Positions 19,901 to 28,004 of a DNA stretch of 58,268 nucleotides are shown in pieces. Each line of letters starts with the position of its first letter. The stretch's first letter is position 1. The notes under the pieces are model-generated. The model was given only the letters and a program-made list of their open reading frames with translations, did no database searches and was not told where the DNA came from. Source of the DNA: an uncultured Bacteroides sp. (lineage in GTDB: Bacteria; Bacteroidota; Bacteroidia; Bacteroidales; Bacteroidaceae); NCBI GenBank assembly GCA_949292025.1, contig CASEYC010000047.1, positions 1-58,268 on the forward strand. Reading direction: 5' to 3'. A program made the translations under genes and the position numbers.

Positions 19901-20152
19901 CTCCTGCGTCAGCATACCTATATAAGAGATACGCAAACGCTTGGCCTCAGTCGGCACGTTGGAGATGGTGAACTTGCCGTCAATGTCAGTAACCGTACCC
20001 ATCTGGGTGCCGACTATCAATACTGACGCTCCCACAACCGGCTCGCCATCTTCCTCGGACACGACGACACCCGTCACCGTGGAAGTCTGAGCCGTCATCA
20101 GGCCTATGCTCATACAGAGGAAGGCCCAGAAAAGCATTAGTCTTCTTTTCAT
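16919..20152 (-). CDS. SusC/RagA family TonB-linked outer membrane transporter
   Basis: A 1077-aa TonB-dependent transporter. After a signal peptide (ending near LMTAQ) comes a carboxypeptidase-regulatory-like domain (VTGVVVSEEDGEPVVGAS) and a TonB-box-like region EVMVVAFGTQ. The plug domain carries the SusC signature NINIRGISSL and SVTVLKDAASAALYGARGASGV. A 22-strand barrel then ends in the aromatic terminal GGLQLTF. It forms the import channel for the ligand captured by the SusD partner downstream. It has its own strong promoter (20198-20229). No anti-sigma/ECF sigma pair or hybrid two-component regulator is near, so the inducing signal is unknown. Confidence 0.96.
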   Translation of the reverse strand: MKRRLMLFWAFLCMSIGLMTAQTSTVTGVVVSEEDGEPVVGASVLIVGTQMGTVTDIDGKFTISNVPTEAKRLRISYIGMLTQEIHIREGLIRVEMVTDSELLDEVMVVAFGTQKKSAFTGAATVLDSKDLDKHIATNVTNALVGATPGLQLRGGSGAPGAGNANINIRGISSLSLSTEPLIIVDGAPYSASLSNIPQSDIASVTVLKDAASAALYGARGASGVILITTKSGKGEKPRVSVDMKWGSNSRAVQDYETINDPGGYYEAIYSQYYNYYFYAQGQSAATANLNANSTMLNHLVYNVYTVPEGEQLIGLNGRLNPNATLGRAYEANGETYYLYPDNWTDAAYSNALRQEYTVNISGANDKGSFYASMGYLDDDGIIEYSGFERFTARIKADYQPTKWLKLGTNVSYVNSSTESNANMNTTLNSSNLMYYTSSIAPIYPIYVRVLDENGNPVIRTDANGNPQYDYGVAGTSYPGLTRPFSGTNNPLGTNRYNTDKSEGQQFNGSFNLDLNLTDFLKFNATSTVIWGHTNYSLYETALYGPKVSVNGSINKYQSDNVRQNHVQTLTYFDQFGKHNVNVMLGHEYYDSKTTYLRAYGEGMFSPAVPEINGAANKVTSNSYTTEYNVEGYFGSVQYNYDEKYFLSGSYRRDGSSRFAKENRWGNFWSAGAAWLINKESFFQVPWVDELKLKLSVGQQGNDNVGDFAYVDTYSLTATTPSQMSASFRMMGNPEITWETTTNLNVGLEFSLFNRRLSGTIDFYNKKTTDLLFWLNIPESAGTRGYYDNIGDIRNRGVELTLQGSVIRTKDIDWSLSFNISHNKDEILSLPESKVGVLGGYTADWKWYTVGGSIYDYMIPDYAGVDEKGQALYWVDADMVNASGASDTNRPAKNHSYTTTDPNSASRYLQGSSLPDVFGGFGTTLSLYGFDLSLTFDYQIGGKVYDARYASLMGNIVNAGSAGSAIHVDALKAWTPNNTQSDIPRMQYMDQFTTARSSRFMTNASYLNFQSFTVGYTLPKQWISRLGIENLRIYASGENLCFWSARKGLDPRYSYNENTQVNVYSPVRTVMGGLQLTF

Positions 20153-20197
20153 AAATTCTCTCTTTATTTAAAGATTAATAGTAAATGATAACGGCCA

Positions 20198-20229
20198 CAA
20201 ATGTATTCCTAAATTTGATAAAAACCAAA
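20198..20229 (-). promoter_or_regulatory. Promoter of the susC operon
   Basis: On the minus strand TTTG (20226-20229), a 20-nt gap and TACATTTG (20198-20205) match the Bacteroidetes promoter consensus. The start of susC is 45 nt further on. The rest of the gap 20230-20428 is AT-rich near 20255-20275 and holds no gene. Confidence 0.7.
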
Positions 20230-20428
20230 TGTTTACTACAAATCGTAAGCGAATAGCGTTTTTTTTTTTCGGATTGTTTCAATTCACAGCAATTTTGCAA
20301 CAAATTAAAAGACAAGAAAAGGTTTTCCATTGTCACAAGACGAGGCGCATTTTTTAATCTTTGCTAAAAAACTCCCCTGCTCCTCGCGGTGTCGGAAGGA
20401 CGACGGACACTAAAAAAATCCCAAACGC

Positions 20429-20530
20429 CCGGAAATCCTGTTCCCGGACGTTTGGAACCCTTGTTTCAGGACGTTTGGAAACCCCGTTTCCGGACGTCTG
20501 GAAACCCTGTTTCAGGACGTTTGGAAATCT
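20429..20530. repeat. 23-nt tandem repeats downstream of the efflux operon
   Basis: Four units of 23 nt in the form GGACGTTTGGAAACCCTGTTTCA with small variations (GTTTC ends at 20467, 20490, 20513; one earlier diverged unit ends near 20444). The core GAAAC-(2-3 nt)-TGTTTC is an inverted repeat like that in the array at 5746-5865. It lies directly behind the stop of the TolC-like gene and could act as its 3' end structure. Confidence 0.8.
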
Positions 20531-20536
20531 GGCAGA

Positions 20537-21862
20537 CTACTCCAGCCGCCCCGTCACGCGCAGGTATTCCGTCTCGTTGATTTTGTACTGCGTCTGCGCC
20601 TCTATGCGGTTGCTGCGCGCCTGCTGCCACTGCGACTGGGCATCCAGCAGGTCGGTCAGGGTACACATGCCGGCGGCATAGCGGTCGCGCATCACGCGCA
20701 GGTTCTCCGTGGCCTGGCCCTCGCCGCGCAGGGCGGTCTCCACCAGCGTGCGGCTGTCGGTGACGTTCTGCACGGCCCGGCGCACCTCGATGCGGAGCAG
20801 GCGGCTGTTCTTTTGCAAGTCCAGGCGGGCGTTCTGAAACTCCAGCCTGGACTTTTTCACTTTCCGCAGGCCCTCGCCCCAATGGAAGACGGGGATGCTG
20901 ACGGAGGCCATCACAATCCAGTTGCCGTCCTTGAAGTCCTGGGCATAGGGGATATAATTCCCCTGCCCGTCGTCGGCCACGCCCTTCAGCTTGAAGTTGC
21001 CGTAATGGTAGTAACCGGCCGAAAGGCCCAGCTGGGGCAGGAGGTCGGCACGGGCGGACTTCACCTGCTGCTCGGACGCCTCCACCTGCTTCTGTAGCAG
21101 CTTCAGTTCGGGACGGAGGGCAATGCTCTCGTCCAGCGGCGTGGCGGCAGGCAGGGCGATGACGGTGTCCGTGGGCATGATTTCCGTGTCCAGGTCCGCG
21201 CCCAGCACATTGCATAGGGAAAGGCGGCAAAGGTTGGCGCCGTTTTCCGCCTTCTGCAACTGGTAGTCTATCTCACTCCGCTTGGCCTCGATGCGCAGCA
21301 GGTCGTTGGCCGTGGCCATGCCCGCCGACACGCCGACTTGCGCCTGGTCGTGGAGGGCATCCATCTGGCGGCGGTAGGCCTCCAGCATCCGCACCTTCCA
21401 GCAGACGGCGATGTAGGTCCAATAGGCGTTGTCGGCATCGGCTAACACCTGCATCCGTGTCTTACGACGGTTCTCGGCCGCACAATCCCGGCCGATGGCG
21501 GCCAGGCGGTTGCCCGCCCGGATCTTGCCGCCGGTGTAGAGGGGTTGCGTCAGGGCGATGCCCGCCATATACGCCCCGTGCATCTGGAACTTCATGCCCA
21601 TCATATCCATATCGGGCCACATATAGACCCCCGTGGCAGTGGCATCGGCCTTGGGCAGGTAGGCGGAGAAGGCGATGGCCTTGTCCAGCTCGGCCCGGCG
21701 CACGTCGTTGTCCGCCTTTTGCAAGTCCTCGTTGTGGGCCAGGGCCATTTGGCGGCACTCGGCCAAGGAGAGCGTCAGGAGGGAATCCTGCGCGAGGGTA
21801 AGCGAGCCAATGCCCCATAGCAGCACGCCCGCCAAGATATATTTCAGTTCATCCATATTCAT
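20537..21862 (-). CDS. TolC family outer membrane efflux protein
   Basis: The outer membrane channel of a tripartite RND efflux pump. The 441-aa protein has a signal peptide (cleavage near LTLAQ) and two OEP repeats with long coiled-coil helices, seen as heptad-like stretches around LTLSLAECRQMALAHNED and in the second half IALRPELKLLQKQVEASE. Start at Met 21862 (or 21856), which overlaps the RND gene stop by one base (TGATG). A longer frame upstream reads through the RND gene and is rejected. Third gene of the operon MFP-RND-OEP. Confidence 0.93.
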   Translation of the reverse strand: MNMDELKYILAGVLLWGIGSLTLAQDSLLTLSLAECRQMALAHNEDLQKADNDVRRAELDKAIAFSAYLPKADATATGVYMWPDMDMMGMKFQMHGAYMAGIALTQPLYTGGKIRAGNRLAAIGRDCAAENRRKTRMQVLADADNAYWTYIAVCWKVRMLEAYRRQMDALHDQAQVGVSAGMATANDLLRIEAKRSEIDYQLQKAENGANLCRLSLCNVLGADLDTEIMPTDTVIALPAATPLDESIALRPELKLLQKQVEASEQQVKSARADLLPQLGLSAGYYHYGNFKLKGVADDGQGNYIPYAQDFKDGNWIVMASVSIPVFHWGEGLRKVKKSRLEFQNARLDLQKNSRLLRIEVRRAVQNVTDSRTLVETALRGEGQATENLRVMRDRYAAGMCTLTDLLDAQSQWQQARSNRIEAQTQYKINETEYLRVTGRLE

Positions 21863-24800
21863 CAGCAGTTTTCGGTTTGAGGTTGTTTGACATGGAACAA
21901 GGCCGTGTAGAACAGCGGCAGCAGCACCAGCGTGATGAGCGTGCCCACGGTCAGGCCGCCCATGATGGTGATGGCCATCGACCCGTACATGGGGTCGCCC
22001 AAGAGCGGAATCATGCCCACGATGGTGGTGAGCGACGCCATCAGCACGGGCCGCACGCGCGACACGGTGGCCTCCAGCACGGCATGGTACGGATGCCGGT
22101 GCTCCTCGCGGCAGAGGCGGTTGATTTCGTCCACCAGCACAATGGCGTTCTTCACCATCATGCCCACGAGCCCCATCATGCCCACGATGGCCATGAACGT
22201 CAGCGGCTGGCGGAAGCACAGCAACGCCGGCACGATGCCACAGAAGACGAACGGGAAGCACATCAGAATCAGGATGACCTCGCGCCAGTCATTGAACAGC
22301 AGCAACAGGATGCTCAGCACGATGAGCATCGTCAGCGGGATGAACTTCAGCAGCCCGCCGATGGCCTCGCCCTGCAACTCCTGCTCGCCGACCCACCGCC
22401 GATGATAGCCGGGCGGCAGGGGGATGGCCTCCACCTCGTCCCGGATGGCAGCCAGCACCTTGGCGGGCGTGCCTTCGTACAGTTCCGTGTTGGGGTCGCA
22501 TTCGGCCTCGATGGCCCGCTGCCCGTTGATGCGGAGCACGGTATGCTCGTCCCAGCCCAGGCGGATGCCTTCGGCCACGCTGCCCAGGGGCAGGCTCTTG
22601 TACAGGTCGTCCTGCACCTCATCGGCGGTCTTGCTGCCCGTGGCCAGGCCTTGCAGGTCCTCGTCCGTGACGCGCAGGTTGAGGGTGCTCCATACGGGCG
22701 CCTCGCCCAGGTCGGCGATGCGGCTCCCGTCGGCATTGCGCACTTGCAGGTTGAGCAGCAGCCTGCGGTCGCCCTCATGCAACGCACCCACCGTCATGCC
22801 GTCCGTGGCGGCCAGCAAGGCATTGGCCACGTCGCCCCGCTCGATGCCCGCCCGCAAGGCATCCGGACGGACATAGTCCACCAGCAGGGCCTTGACGCGG
22901 GGCTTCCAGTTGTTCTCCACAGAATAGGGGTCCACGTAGGGACAGCGGCGCATGACGTCCTCCGCCTGCCGGCTCAGGTCGCGCAAGACGGCGGGATCCG
23001 GCCCGGTGAACTCGACCTCCACGGTGTGCGAGGTGGAGATGGAGAAGTTGTACTTGCGGATGCGGATGTAGGCATCGGGATATTTCTCGCGCAGGAGCCG
23101 GCGGATGCCGGGAATCTGCTCCATCACCGCATCGTAGTCCTTGCAGTCAATCATCAGCTCGCCATAACAATCGCCGCCGGAGGTCATCGGGCGCACCAGG
23201 CAATAATGGGCGGGTGCACTGCCCATGCTGGCCGCCACACGCTCCACGGCAGGATTCCGGCGCAGCAAGTCGCTCATCTCCAACAGGTCGTGGCGCACGC
23301 GGTCGGGACTGCTCTGAGGCGGCAGGTAGTATTCCACCACGAACTGCTTGTAGTCGAAGTCGGGGAAGAACACGTTCTTCACCCGCGTCATCCCCCAGAT
23401 GCAGAGCGCCAGCACACAGACGGCCACGCCGATGGTCAGCCGCTTGTGCCCGATGAGCAGGGCGATGGTGCGGCGGACAAAGCGGTGCACGGGCGAGTTG
23501 AGTACGCCGTTGCCTTTCCCTTGAAGGAGTGGTTCGCGCAGGGGCAACCACGCCTTTGCGCAGGCAGGAACTTGCACCAAGGCCAGTACCCAACTGGCCA
23601 GCAAGCTGACGCAGAGCACCAGGAAGAGGTCGCCCGCATATTCGCCCGTGGACCCCGGAGAAAGGTAGATGCACAGGAAGGTGGACGCCGCAATGACCGT
23701 GGCGCCCAGCAACGGCAGCGCGGTGTTGCGCCCGATGCGAAAGAGGTAGGTCTTCGGCCCGTAGCCCCGCTTCTTGTCTATCAGGATGCCGTCCATAATG
23801 ACGATAGCATTGTCCACCAGCATCCCCATCGCCACGATGAAGGCACCCAGCGAGATGCGTTGCAGCGTGGTGCCGCACAGCAGCAAGATGGGGAACGACA
23901 CGGCAATGGTCAGCACCAACCCGAAGCCGATGATAGCCCCGCTGCGGAAGCCCATCGTGAAAATGAGCACCAGGATGACGATGGCCACGGACTCCACCAG
24001 GTTCCACATGAAGGAGTTGATGGCCTGGTCCACCTTCTCGGGCTGATAGAATATCGGCTCAATCTCTATCCCTGCAGGCATTTGCCGCATCACCTCCTTC
24101 AGGCGGGCGGAGACCAGCCTGCCCACGTCGGGCACGATGGCATCGCTCTCCATCGCCAGACAGATGGCCAGGGCGGGCTGCCCGTCCACGAAGAAACCGT
24201 TGCGCTGCGGCTCGGCGTAGGTACGCTCCACGCGGGCGATGTCGCCCAGGCGCAGTTGCTTGCCGTCAAGAGTGCGGATGAGGAGGTCGCGCACGTCGTC
24301 CTCGTCCTGCATCATGCCGGAAACGCGCACCTGCAGGCGGTCGCCGTCCGTCCCGTAGGCCCCGGCATTGACCGTCTCGCCGGCCTGCTGCAGGGCCATC
24401 ATGAGCTGCGTGGGCAACATGCCGTTGCGGGCAATGTCCTCCTTATTTAATATAATGTTGATGACCTCGTCGCGCCCTCCCGCGATGTTGACGCGCTTCA
24501 CGCCTTTGATGGTCACCAGTTCGCGACGTATCAGCTTGGCATAGCGGTCCAGTTCGGGATAGGTGTAGCCGTCGCCCGTCAGGGCATAGAAGATGCCATA
24601 CACGTCCATCATGTCGTCGATGACCACCGGGGCATAACAGCCTTGCGGCAGGCTGGAGGCCACGTCGCCCGCCTTGCGGCGCAACAGGTCGAAGTGCTGC
24701 TCCAGGTCGGCCATCGACACGCTCATCTCGAACTCCACGGTGAACAGGGCCGTGCCGTCGTGGCACTCGGTCTTGATTTTCTTCACGTCGGGCAGGGTGC

Positions 24801-25017
24801 GCAGGGCGTCCTCCACGGGTTGCGCCACTTGCAGCTCCACCTGGTGGGCATCGGCTCCCGGCCAGGCCACGGCCACCATGGCCTGCTTCACGGCCACGGC
24901 GGGGTCTTCCAGCTTGGGCATCTGGATGTAGGCAAAGACGCCCGCCAGCAGGATGAACACCATGAACGACCAGAACAGCGTGGGTCGTCGCAGGAAAAAT
25001 TCAGGCAGATGCTTCAT
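21862..25017 (-). CDS. RND family efflux transporter permease
   Basis: The inner membrane pump of the tripartite system, a proton-driven antiporter related to AcrB/MexB. About 1051 aa, with a first membrane helix (LFWSFMVFILLAGVFAYIQ), the first periplasmic porter segment, a six-helix block near 330-520, the second periplasmic segment and the final helices. The segment AMGMLVDNAIVIMDGI matches the conserved helix-4 region with the proton-relay aspartates. Near the C-terminus GLVGMMVKNAIVLVDEI is the matching repeat. ATG 25017 overlaps the MFP stop (TGATG); GTG 25020 is an alternative. The substrate is unknown. Confidence 0.95.
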   Translation of the reverse strand: MKHLPEFFLRRPTLFWSFMVFILLAGVFAYIQMPKLEDPAVAVKQAMVAVAWPGADAHQVELQVAQPVEDALRTLPDVKKIKTECHDGTALFTVEFEMSVSMADLEQHFDLLRRKAGDVASSLPQGCYAPVVIDDMMDVYGIFYALTGDGYTYPELDRYAKLIRRELVTIKGVKRVNIAGGRDEVINIILNKEDIARNGMLPTQLMMALQQAGETVNAGAYGTDGDRLQVRVSGMMQDEDDVRDLLIRTLDGKQLRLGDIARVERTYAEPQRNGFFVDGQPALAICLAMESDAIVPDVGRLVSARLKEVMRQMPAGIEIEPIFYQPEKVDQAINSFMWNLVESVAIVILVLIFTMGFRSGAIIGFGLVLTIAVSFPILLLCGTTLQRISLGAFIVAMGMLVDNAIVIMDGILIDKKRGYGPKTYLFRIGRNTALPLLGATVIAASTFLCIYLSPGSTGEYAGDLFLVLCVSLLASWVLALVQVPACAKAWLPLREPLLQGKGNGVLNSPVHRFVRRTIALLIGHKRLTIGVAVCVLALCIWGMTRVKNVFFPDFDYKQFVVEYYLPPQSSPDRVRHDLLEMSDLLRRNPAVERVAASMGSAPAHYCLVRPMTSGGDCYGELMIDCKDYDAVMEQIPGIRRLLREKYPDAYIRIRKYNFSISTSHTVEVEFTGPDPAVLRDLSRQAEDVMRRCPYVDPYSVENNWKPRVKALLVDYVRPDALRAGIERGDVANALLAATDGMTVGALHEGDRRLLLNLQVRNADGSRIADLGEAPVWSTLNLRVTDEDLQGLATGSKTADEVQDDLYKSLPLGSVAEGIRLGWDEHTVLRINGQRAIEAECDPNTELYEGTPAKVLAAIRDEVEAIPLPPGYHRRWVGEQELQGEAIGGLLKFIPLTMLIVLSILLLLFNDWREVILILMCFPFVFCGIVPALLCFRQPLTFMAIVGMMGLVGMMVKNAIVLVDEINRLCREEHRHPYHAVLEATVSRVRPVLMASLTTIVGMIPLLGDPMYGSMAITIMGGLTVGTLITLVLLPLFYTALFHVKQPQTENC

Positions 25018-26087
25018 CACAACAGCCCTCCCACATTGGTTTCAGACGCCGGGGCAAGGATGTTCACCTTCTCCCCTTCCTGCAAGGCGTGGACACCGGC
25101 GCGGACCACCTGCTCGCCGCCCTGCAAGCCCGAAGTAATGACTGCCCGGCCTTCGCCGTCCAAGCCCTGCAAGGCGACCGCCGCCTTGTGGACAGTGGAA
25201 TCGGCCGCCAACACCCACACGTATGCCCGGCCTTCGGACTGGAAGACGCTGTGTTGCGGCAAGGTGAAGCGTCCGGCCAGGGAATCGCCCGCCAGGGACA
25301 ATTCCACCTCGACATTCGTGCCCGCCTCCAACTGATGGGGCAGGCTGTTGCGGAAGGTCAGGCGCATCCGGTAGAGCTGGTTGCCGTCGGCCTTGGGCGC
25401 GATGCCCAACAGTTGCATGGGGACGGCTTCATCCCCCTTGGCCGGGAAGCGGCACGTGATGTTCCCGATTTGCCCGCGCTGCCGGTAGACCTCGGCGGGC
25501 AGGCTGACCGCCACCTCCATGCGGCGCACGTCCAGCAGGTCCACCACGGGCGTGCCGACATCCACCATCTCGGCTTGCGAGAAGTTGACGCGCTGCACAT
25601 AGCCGTCCATCGGGGCGTACAGGCGCGTATAGTCCAGCTTGTTGCGATTGACCTGCAACTGCACACCCACTTGCTTCAGGCCCGCCACGGCTTTCTCGTA
25701 GTCGTTGGGCGAGAGGCTCTTGCCCTCGTAGAGCTTCGTCATGCGGGCCACCTCCTGTTCCAGTTGTCCGTATTGTATCTCCAGAGCCTCCACCCCCAGG
25801 CGGTAGTCGGCATCGTCCAGCGTGGCGATGAGTTGTCCTTGGCGCACCCGGTCGCCTTCCTGCACCATCACCCGCTCAATCTGTCCGGGAGTCTTGAAAC
25901 CAAGGCTGACAGCGTGGGCCTCGCGCACCGTCCCAGGGAATGTCCGCAGGACACCGGACCCTGCCTGCACGGGCTCCGTCAACATCACACTGCGGCGGAA
26001 GGGGGCCGCCTGCCGGTCGCCGCATCCGGTCCCCAACAGGCAGAGGGTCAGCGGCACGATGAATCGTAGTCTTCTCATATCCTTCAT
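25017..26087 (-). CDS. RND efflux periplasmic adaptor (membrane fusion protein)
   Basis: The 356-aa adaptor joins the RND pump to the TolC channel. It has a lipoprotein-type signal with lipobox GTGC. Then come a biotin-lipoyl-like half motif (GQIERVMVQEGDRVRQGQLIATLDD), a short coiled-coil hairpin, the second lipoyl half (DGYVQRVNFSQAEMVDVGTPV) and beta-barrel and membrane-proximal domains. Start Met 26087 gives the normal family length; the longer reading frame is not supported. First gene of its operon; the AraC-type regulator lies divergently 163 bp away and probably controls it. Confidence 0.93.
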   Translation of the reverse strand: MKDMRRLRFIVPLTLCLLGTGCGDRQAAPFRRSVMLTEPVQAGSGVLRTFPGTVREAHAVSLGFKTPGQIERVMVQEGDRVRQGQLIATLDDADYRLGVEALEIQYGQLEQEVARMTKLYEGKSLSPNDYEKAVAGLKQVGVQLQVNRNKLDYTRLYAPMDGYVQRVNFSQAEMVDVGTPVVDLLDVRRMEVAVSLPAEVYRQRGQIGNITCRFPAKGDEAVPMQLLGIAPKADGNQLYRMRLTFRNSLPHQLEAGTNVEVELSLAGDSLAGRFTLPQHSVFQSEGRAYVWVLAADSTVHKAAVALQGLDGEGRAVITSGLQGGEQVVRAGVHALQEGEKVNILAPASETNVGGLL

Positions 26088-26225
26088 GCTTAAAAACTTC
26101 TTTTGCTGCAAAGTTCTCCCTTTTCCGGCGCAACCTTGCCGCCCAAGCGGAGAAAGAAATGGCCAAAAGGATGACAAATCGGGAAACAAGAAGCAATTTC
26201 TCGCCCAATTATAGGCTAAAAGGAC

Positions 26226-26233
26226 TATATTTG
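26226..26233 (+). promoter_or_regulatory. Possible promoter -7 box of the AraC-type regulator
   Basis: TATATTTG matches the consensus 17 nt before the ATG. No -33 TTTG is present. The 163-bp divergent gap (26088-26250) is the likely binding region for the regulator on both genes. Confidence 0.4.
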
Positions 26234-26250
26234 CCCCCCAAAACACAGAT

Positions 26251-27171
26251 ATGGACAGAAAAGAATCTCCCGCCTTGCAGCCCCTGAATATGCTGATGGT
26301 GCCCGCCACAGACCGCACGCTGGTCTTTGAAGACGAGTTCATGCTCTGCGACAACCTCAACCGCCCGGCGGACGCAGGCATCGGCCGGCAGTTCATTGCC
26401 CCGGACCGCCCGTTCAAGATGGATTTCACACTGCTGATGTTCTGCACCCAAGGCGAAATGCGGCTCCGGCTGAACCTGCAGGAATACAGGCTGCAGAGCG
26501 GAATGGCCCTCGTGGTGCTGCCGGGCGACATCGGCGAGTGCCTGGCCTTCGGCCCGGACTGCCAGGTGGCGCTCATCGCCTTCTCCGACGATGCCTACAC
26601 GGACGGCGCCCGCACCGTCCAGTCGATGCGTTTCCTGAAATACCTGACGAAACAACGGCTGATTCCCCTCACCCCCGAGGAGATGCAGGAGGTGCTGTCC
26701 GTCTACCAATGGATGCGGCGGAAAATAACGCAGCCGGACTTCGGCTTCACGCGCGAGATAGTACGCTGCTACATGCAGGTGCTGGTACACAACGGCTACC
26801 AATGGCTGGCCCGCCACCACCGGGAGCAGCCGGACGCGGAACGCCCCCAGAACCGCCCGCAGGAGCTGTTCGAGCGTTTCCTGGCACTGGTGCAGAAGCA
26901 CTATGCCGAGGAGCGCAGCATCCGCTTCTACGCGGACCGTCTGTGCCTGACGCCCAAATACCTGTCCAACGCGGTGCACCGCGTCAGCGGCCGCCACGCG
27001 GGCGAGTGGATCAAGGATTATGTGCTGCTGGAGGCCAAGGCCCTGCTGAAGAGCCGCCAATACACGGTGCAGCAGGTGAGCGAGATGCTGAACTTCCCCA
27101 ACACGTCGTTCTTCGGGAAGTTCTTCAAGAAGGCGGTGGGGTGCACACCGCGGACGTATATGCTGGCGTAG
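26251..27171 (+). CDS. AraC family transcriptional regulator
   Basis: A 306-aa regulator with an N-terminal cupin-like sensing part (about 20-150) and a C-terminal double helix-turn-helix of AraC type (about 205-305). The helix-turn-helix shows HYAEERSIRFYADRLCLTPKYLSNAVHRVSG and the second helix ending in SEMLNFPNTSFFGKFFKKAVGCTPRTY, cited here in parts. It is divergent from the RND efflux operon, the common layout for a local activator that senses a pump substrate. No partner sensor kinase is present, so it is a one-component regulator. Confidence 0.9.
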   Translation: MDRKESPALQPLNMLMVPATDRTLVFEDEFMLCDNLNRPADAGIGRQFIAPDRPFKMDFTLLMFCTQGEMRLRLNLQEYRLQSGMALVVLPGDIGECLAFGPDCQVALIAFSDDAYTDGARTVQSMRFLKYLTKQRLIPLTPEEMQEVLSVYQWMRRKITQPDFGFTREIVRCYMQVLVHNGYQWLARHHREQPDAERPQNRPQELFERFLALVQKHYAEERSIRFYADRLCLTPKYLSNAVHRVSGRHAGEWIKDYVLLEAKALLKSRQYTVQQVSEMLNFPNTSFFGKFFKKAVGCTPRTYMLA

Positions 27172-27175
27172 GCAC

Positions 27176-27778
27176 TCACTCCCCGAACAACCACCTGTTC
27201 AGCCACCTATTAATATAGACGTTCGCCACCGCGAACCCCGCGCCGAGGACCGCCCCGGCCAGAACGTCCGTCGGATAGTGCACCCCCTCGTTCATGCGCG
27301 AGAGGCCTACCGAGCAGGCCCACAAGGCGGAGGGAGCGATGACGTACCACTTGGGGTAGCGGATGCAGAGCGACGTGGCCAGGGCAAAGGCCGTGGCGGT
27401 GTGGCCCGAAGGGAAGGACGGGTCGCTCTCCAGGCTGTAGGGGTTGATGCGGTCGGGATAGCTCTCGTAGGGACGGGCGCGGTCCACGATGTACTTCAGG
27501 CCATAGGTGAGGACAAAGGTACCCGCCACGCTGGTGCCCACGTAGAGGGCATCTTTCAGCAAGCCGCGGTCGTGCTTTATCCAACCCGCCAAAGCCATGG
27601 CCAGGGGGACGCCCACCACGAGGTAAGGCTCGGAGCGGGATATCACCTTATTATAATTACGGATAAACCCGTGGTCCCAACTGTTGATTTGGTCCACGGT
27701 GCTGATGTCCCAGTTCTGCGCCAGGAGGGGGAGCAGGGCGGGCATCAGGAAGGCGAGAAGCAGCAAATATCTTTTCAT
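27176..27778 (-). CDS. PAP2 family phosphatase
   Basis: A phosphatidic acid phosphatase type 2 / acid phosphatase family protein of 200 aa. The three family motifs are complete: KYIVDRARP, PSFPSGHTA and SRMNEGVHYPTDVLAG. An N-terminal signal peptide or first membrane helix (LLLLAFLMPALLPLLAQ) and several hydrophobic helices suggest it works at a membrane facing the periplasm. Likely substrates are lipid phosphates such as undecaprenyl pyrophosphate or lipid A phosphate, which cannot be told apart here. Start set at Met 27778; an upstream TTG is less likely. The stop lies 4 bp from the end of the AraC-type gene, with which it converges. Confidence 0.92.
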   Translation of the reverse strand: MKRYLLLLAFLMPALLPLLAQNWDISTVDQINSWDHGFIRNYNKVISRSEPYLVVGVPLAMALAGWIKHDRGLLKDALYVGTSVAGTFVLTYGLKYIVDRARPYESYPDRINPYSLESDPSFPSGHTATAFALATSLCIRYPKWYVIAPSALWACSVGLSRMNEGVHYPTDVLAGAVLGAGFAVANVYINRWLNRWLFGE

Positions 27779-27800
27779 ACGCAAAACAGGATTGAGCGGG

Positions 27801-27808
27801 CAAAGATA
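27801..27808 (-). promoter_or_regulatory. Promoter -7 box of the PAP2 gene
   Basis: On the minus strand TATCTTTG lies 22 nt before the PAP2 ATG and matches the -7 consensus exactly; no good -33 box is seen. Confidence 0.5.
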
Positions 27809-27901
27809 ATCAAAGTTATTGGATACCGCGAAACAAAGGCTCTCGAAAAGTGCCTCGAAGCGCGTGTTTCCGCGAAGGAAAACGAATTATTTCCTTAAAT
27901 G

Positions 27902-27933
27902 CTTGTTTCATAAAGGTTTTTCGTTTATTTTTG
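27902..27933 (+). promoter_or_regulatory. Promoter of the frdCAB operon
   Basis: CTTG (27902-27905), a 20-nt gap and TATTTTTG (27926-27933) match the Bacteroidetes promoter. It leaves a 5' leader of about 65 nt before frdC that is AT-rich near its end. Confidence 0.6.
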
Positions 27934-28004
27934 CAAGGTATTAGCAGAATCAGCCCCAGGCTTGACATTTACTAACAATTTAAATAACTTTAATTCAATC
28001 ATTT

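Noticed and set aside
18056-20026. Plus-strand frame of 656 codons opposite susC
   Set aside because: The minus-strand SusC product is full-length with all motifs; the antisense frame has none.
21877-24450. Plus-strand frame of 857 codons opposite the RND permease
   Set aside because: It is antisense to a clear RND transporter and has the same shadow composition.
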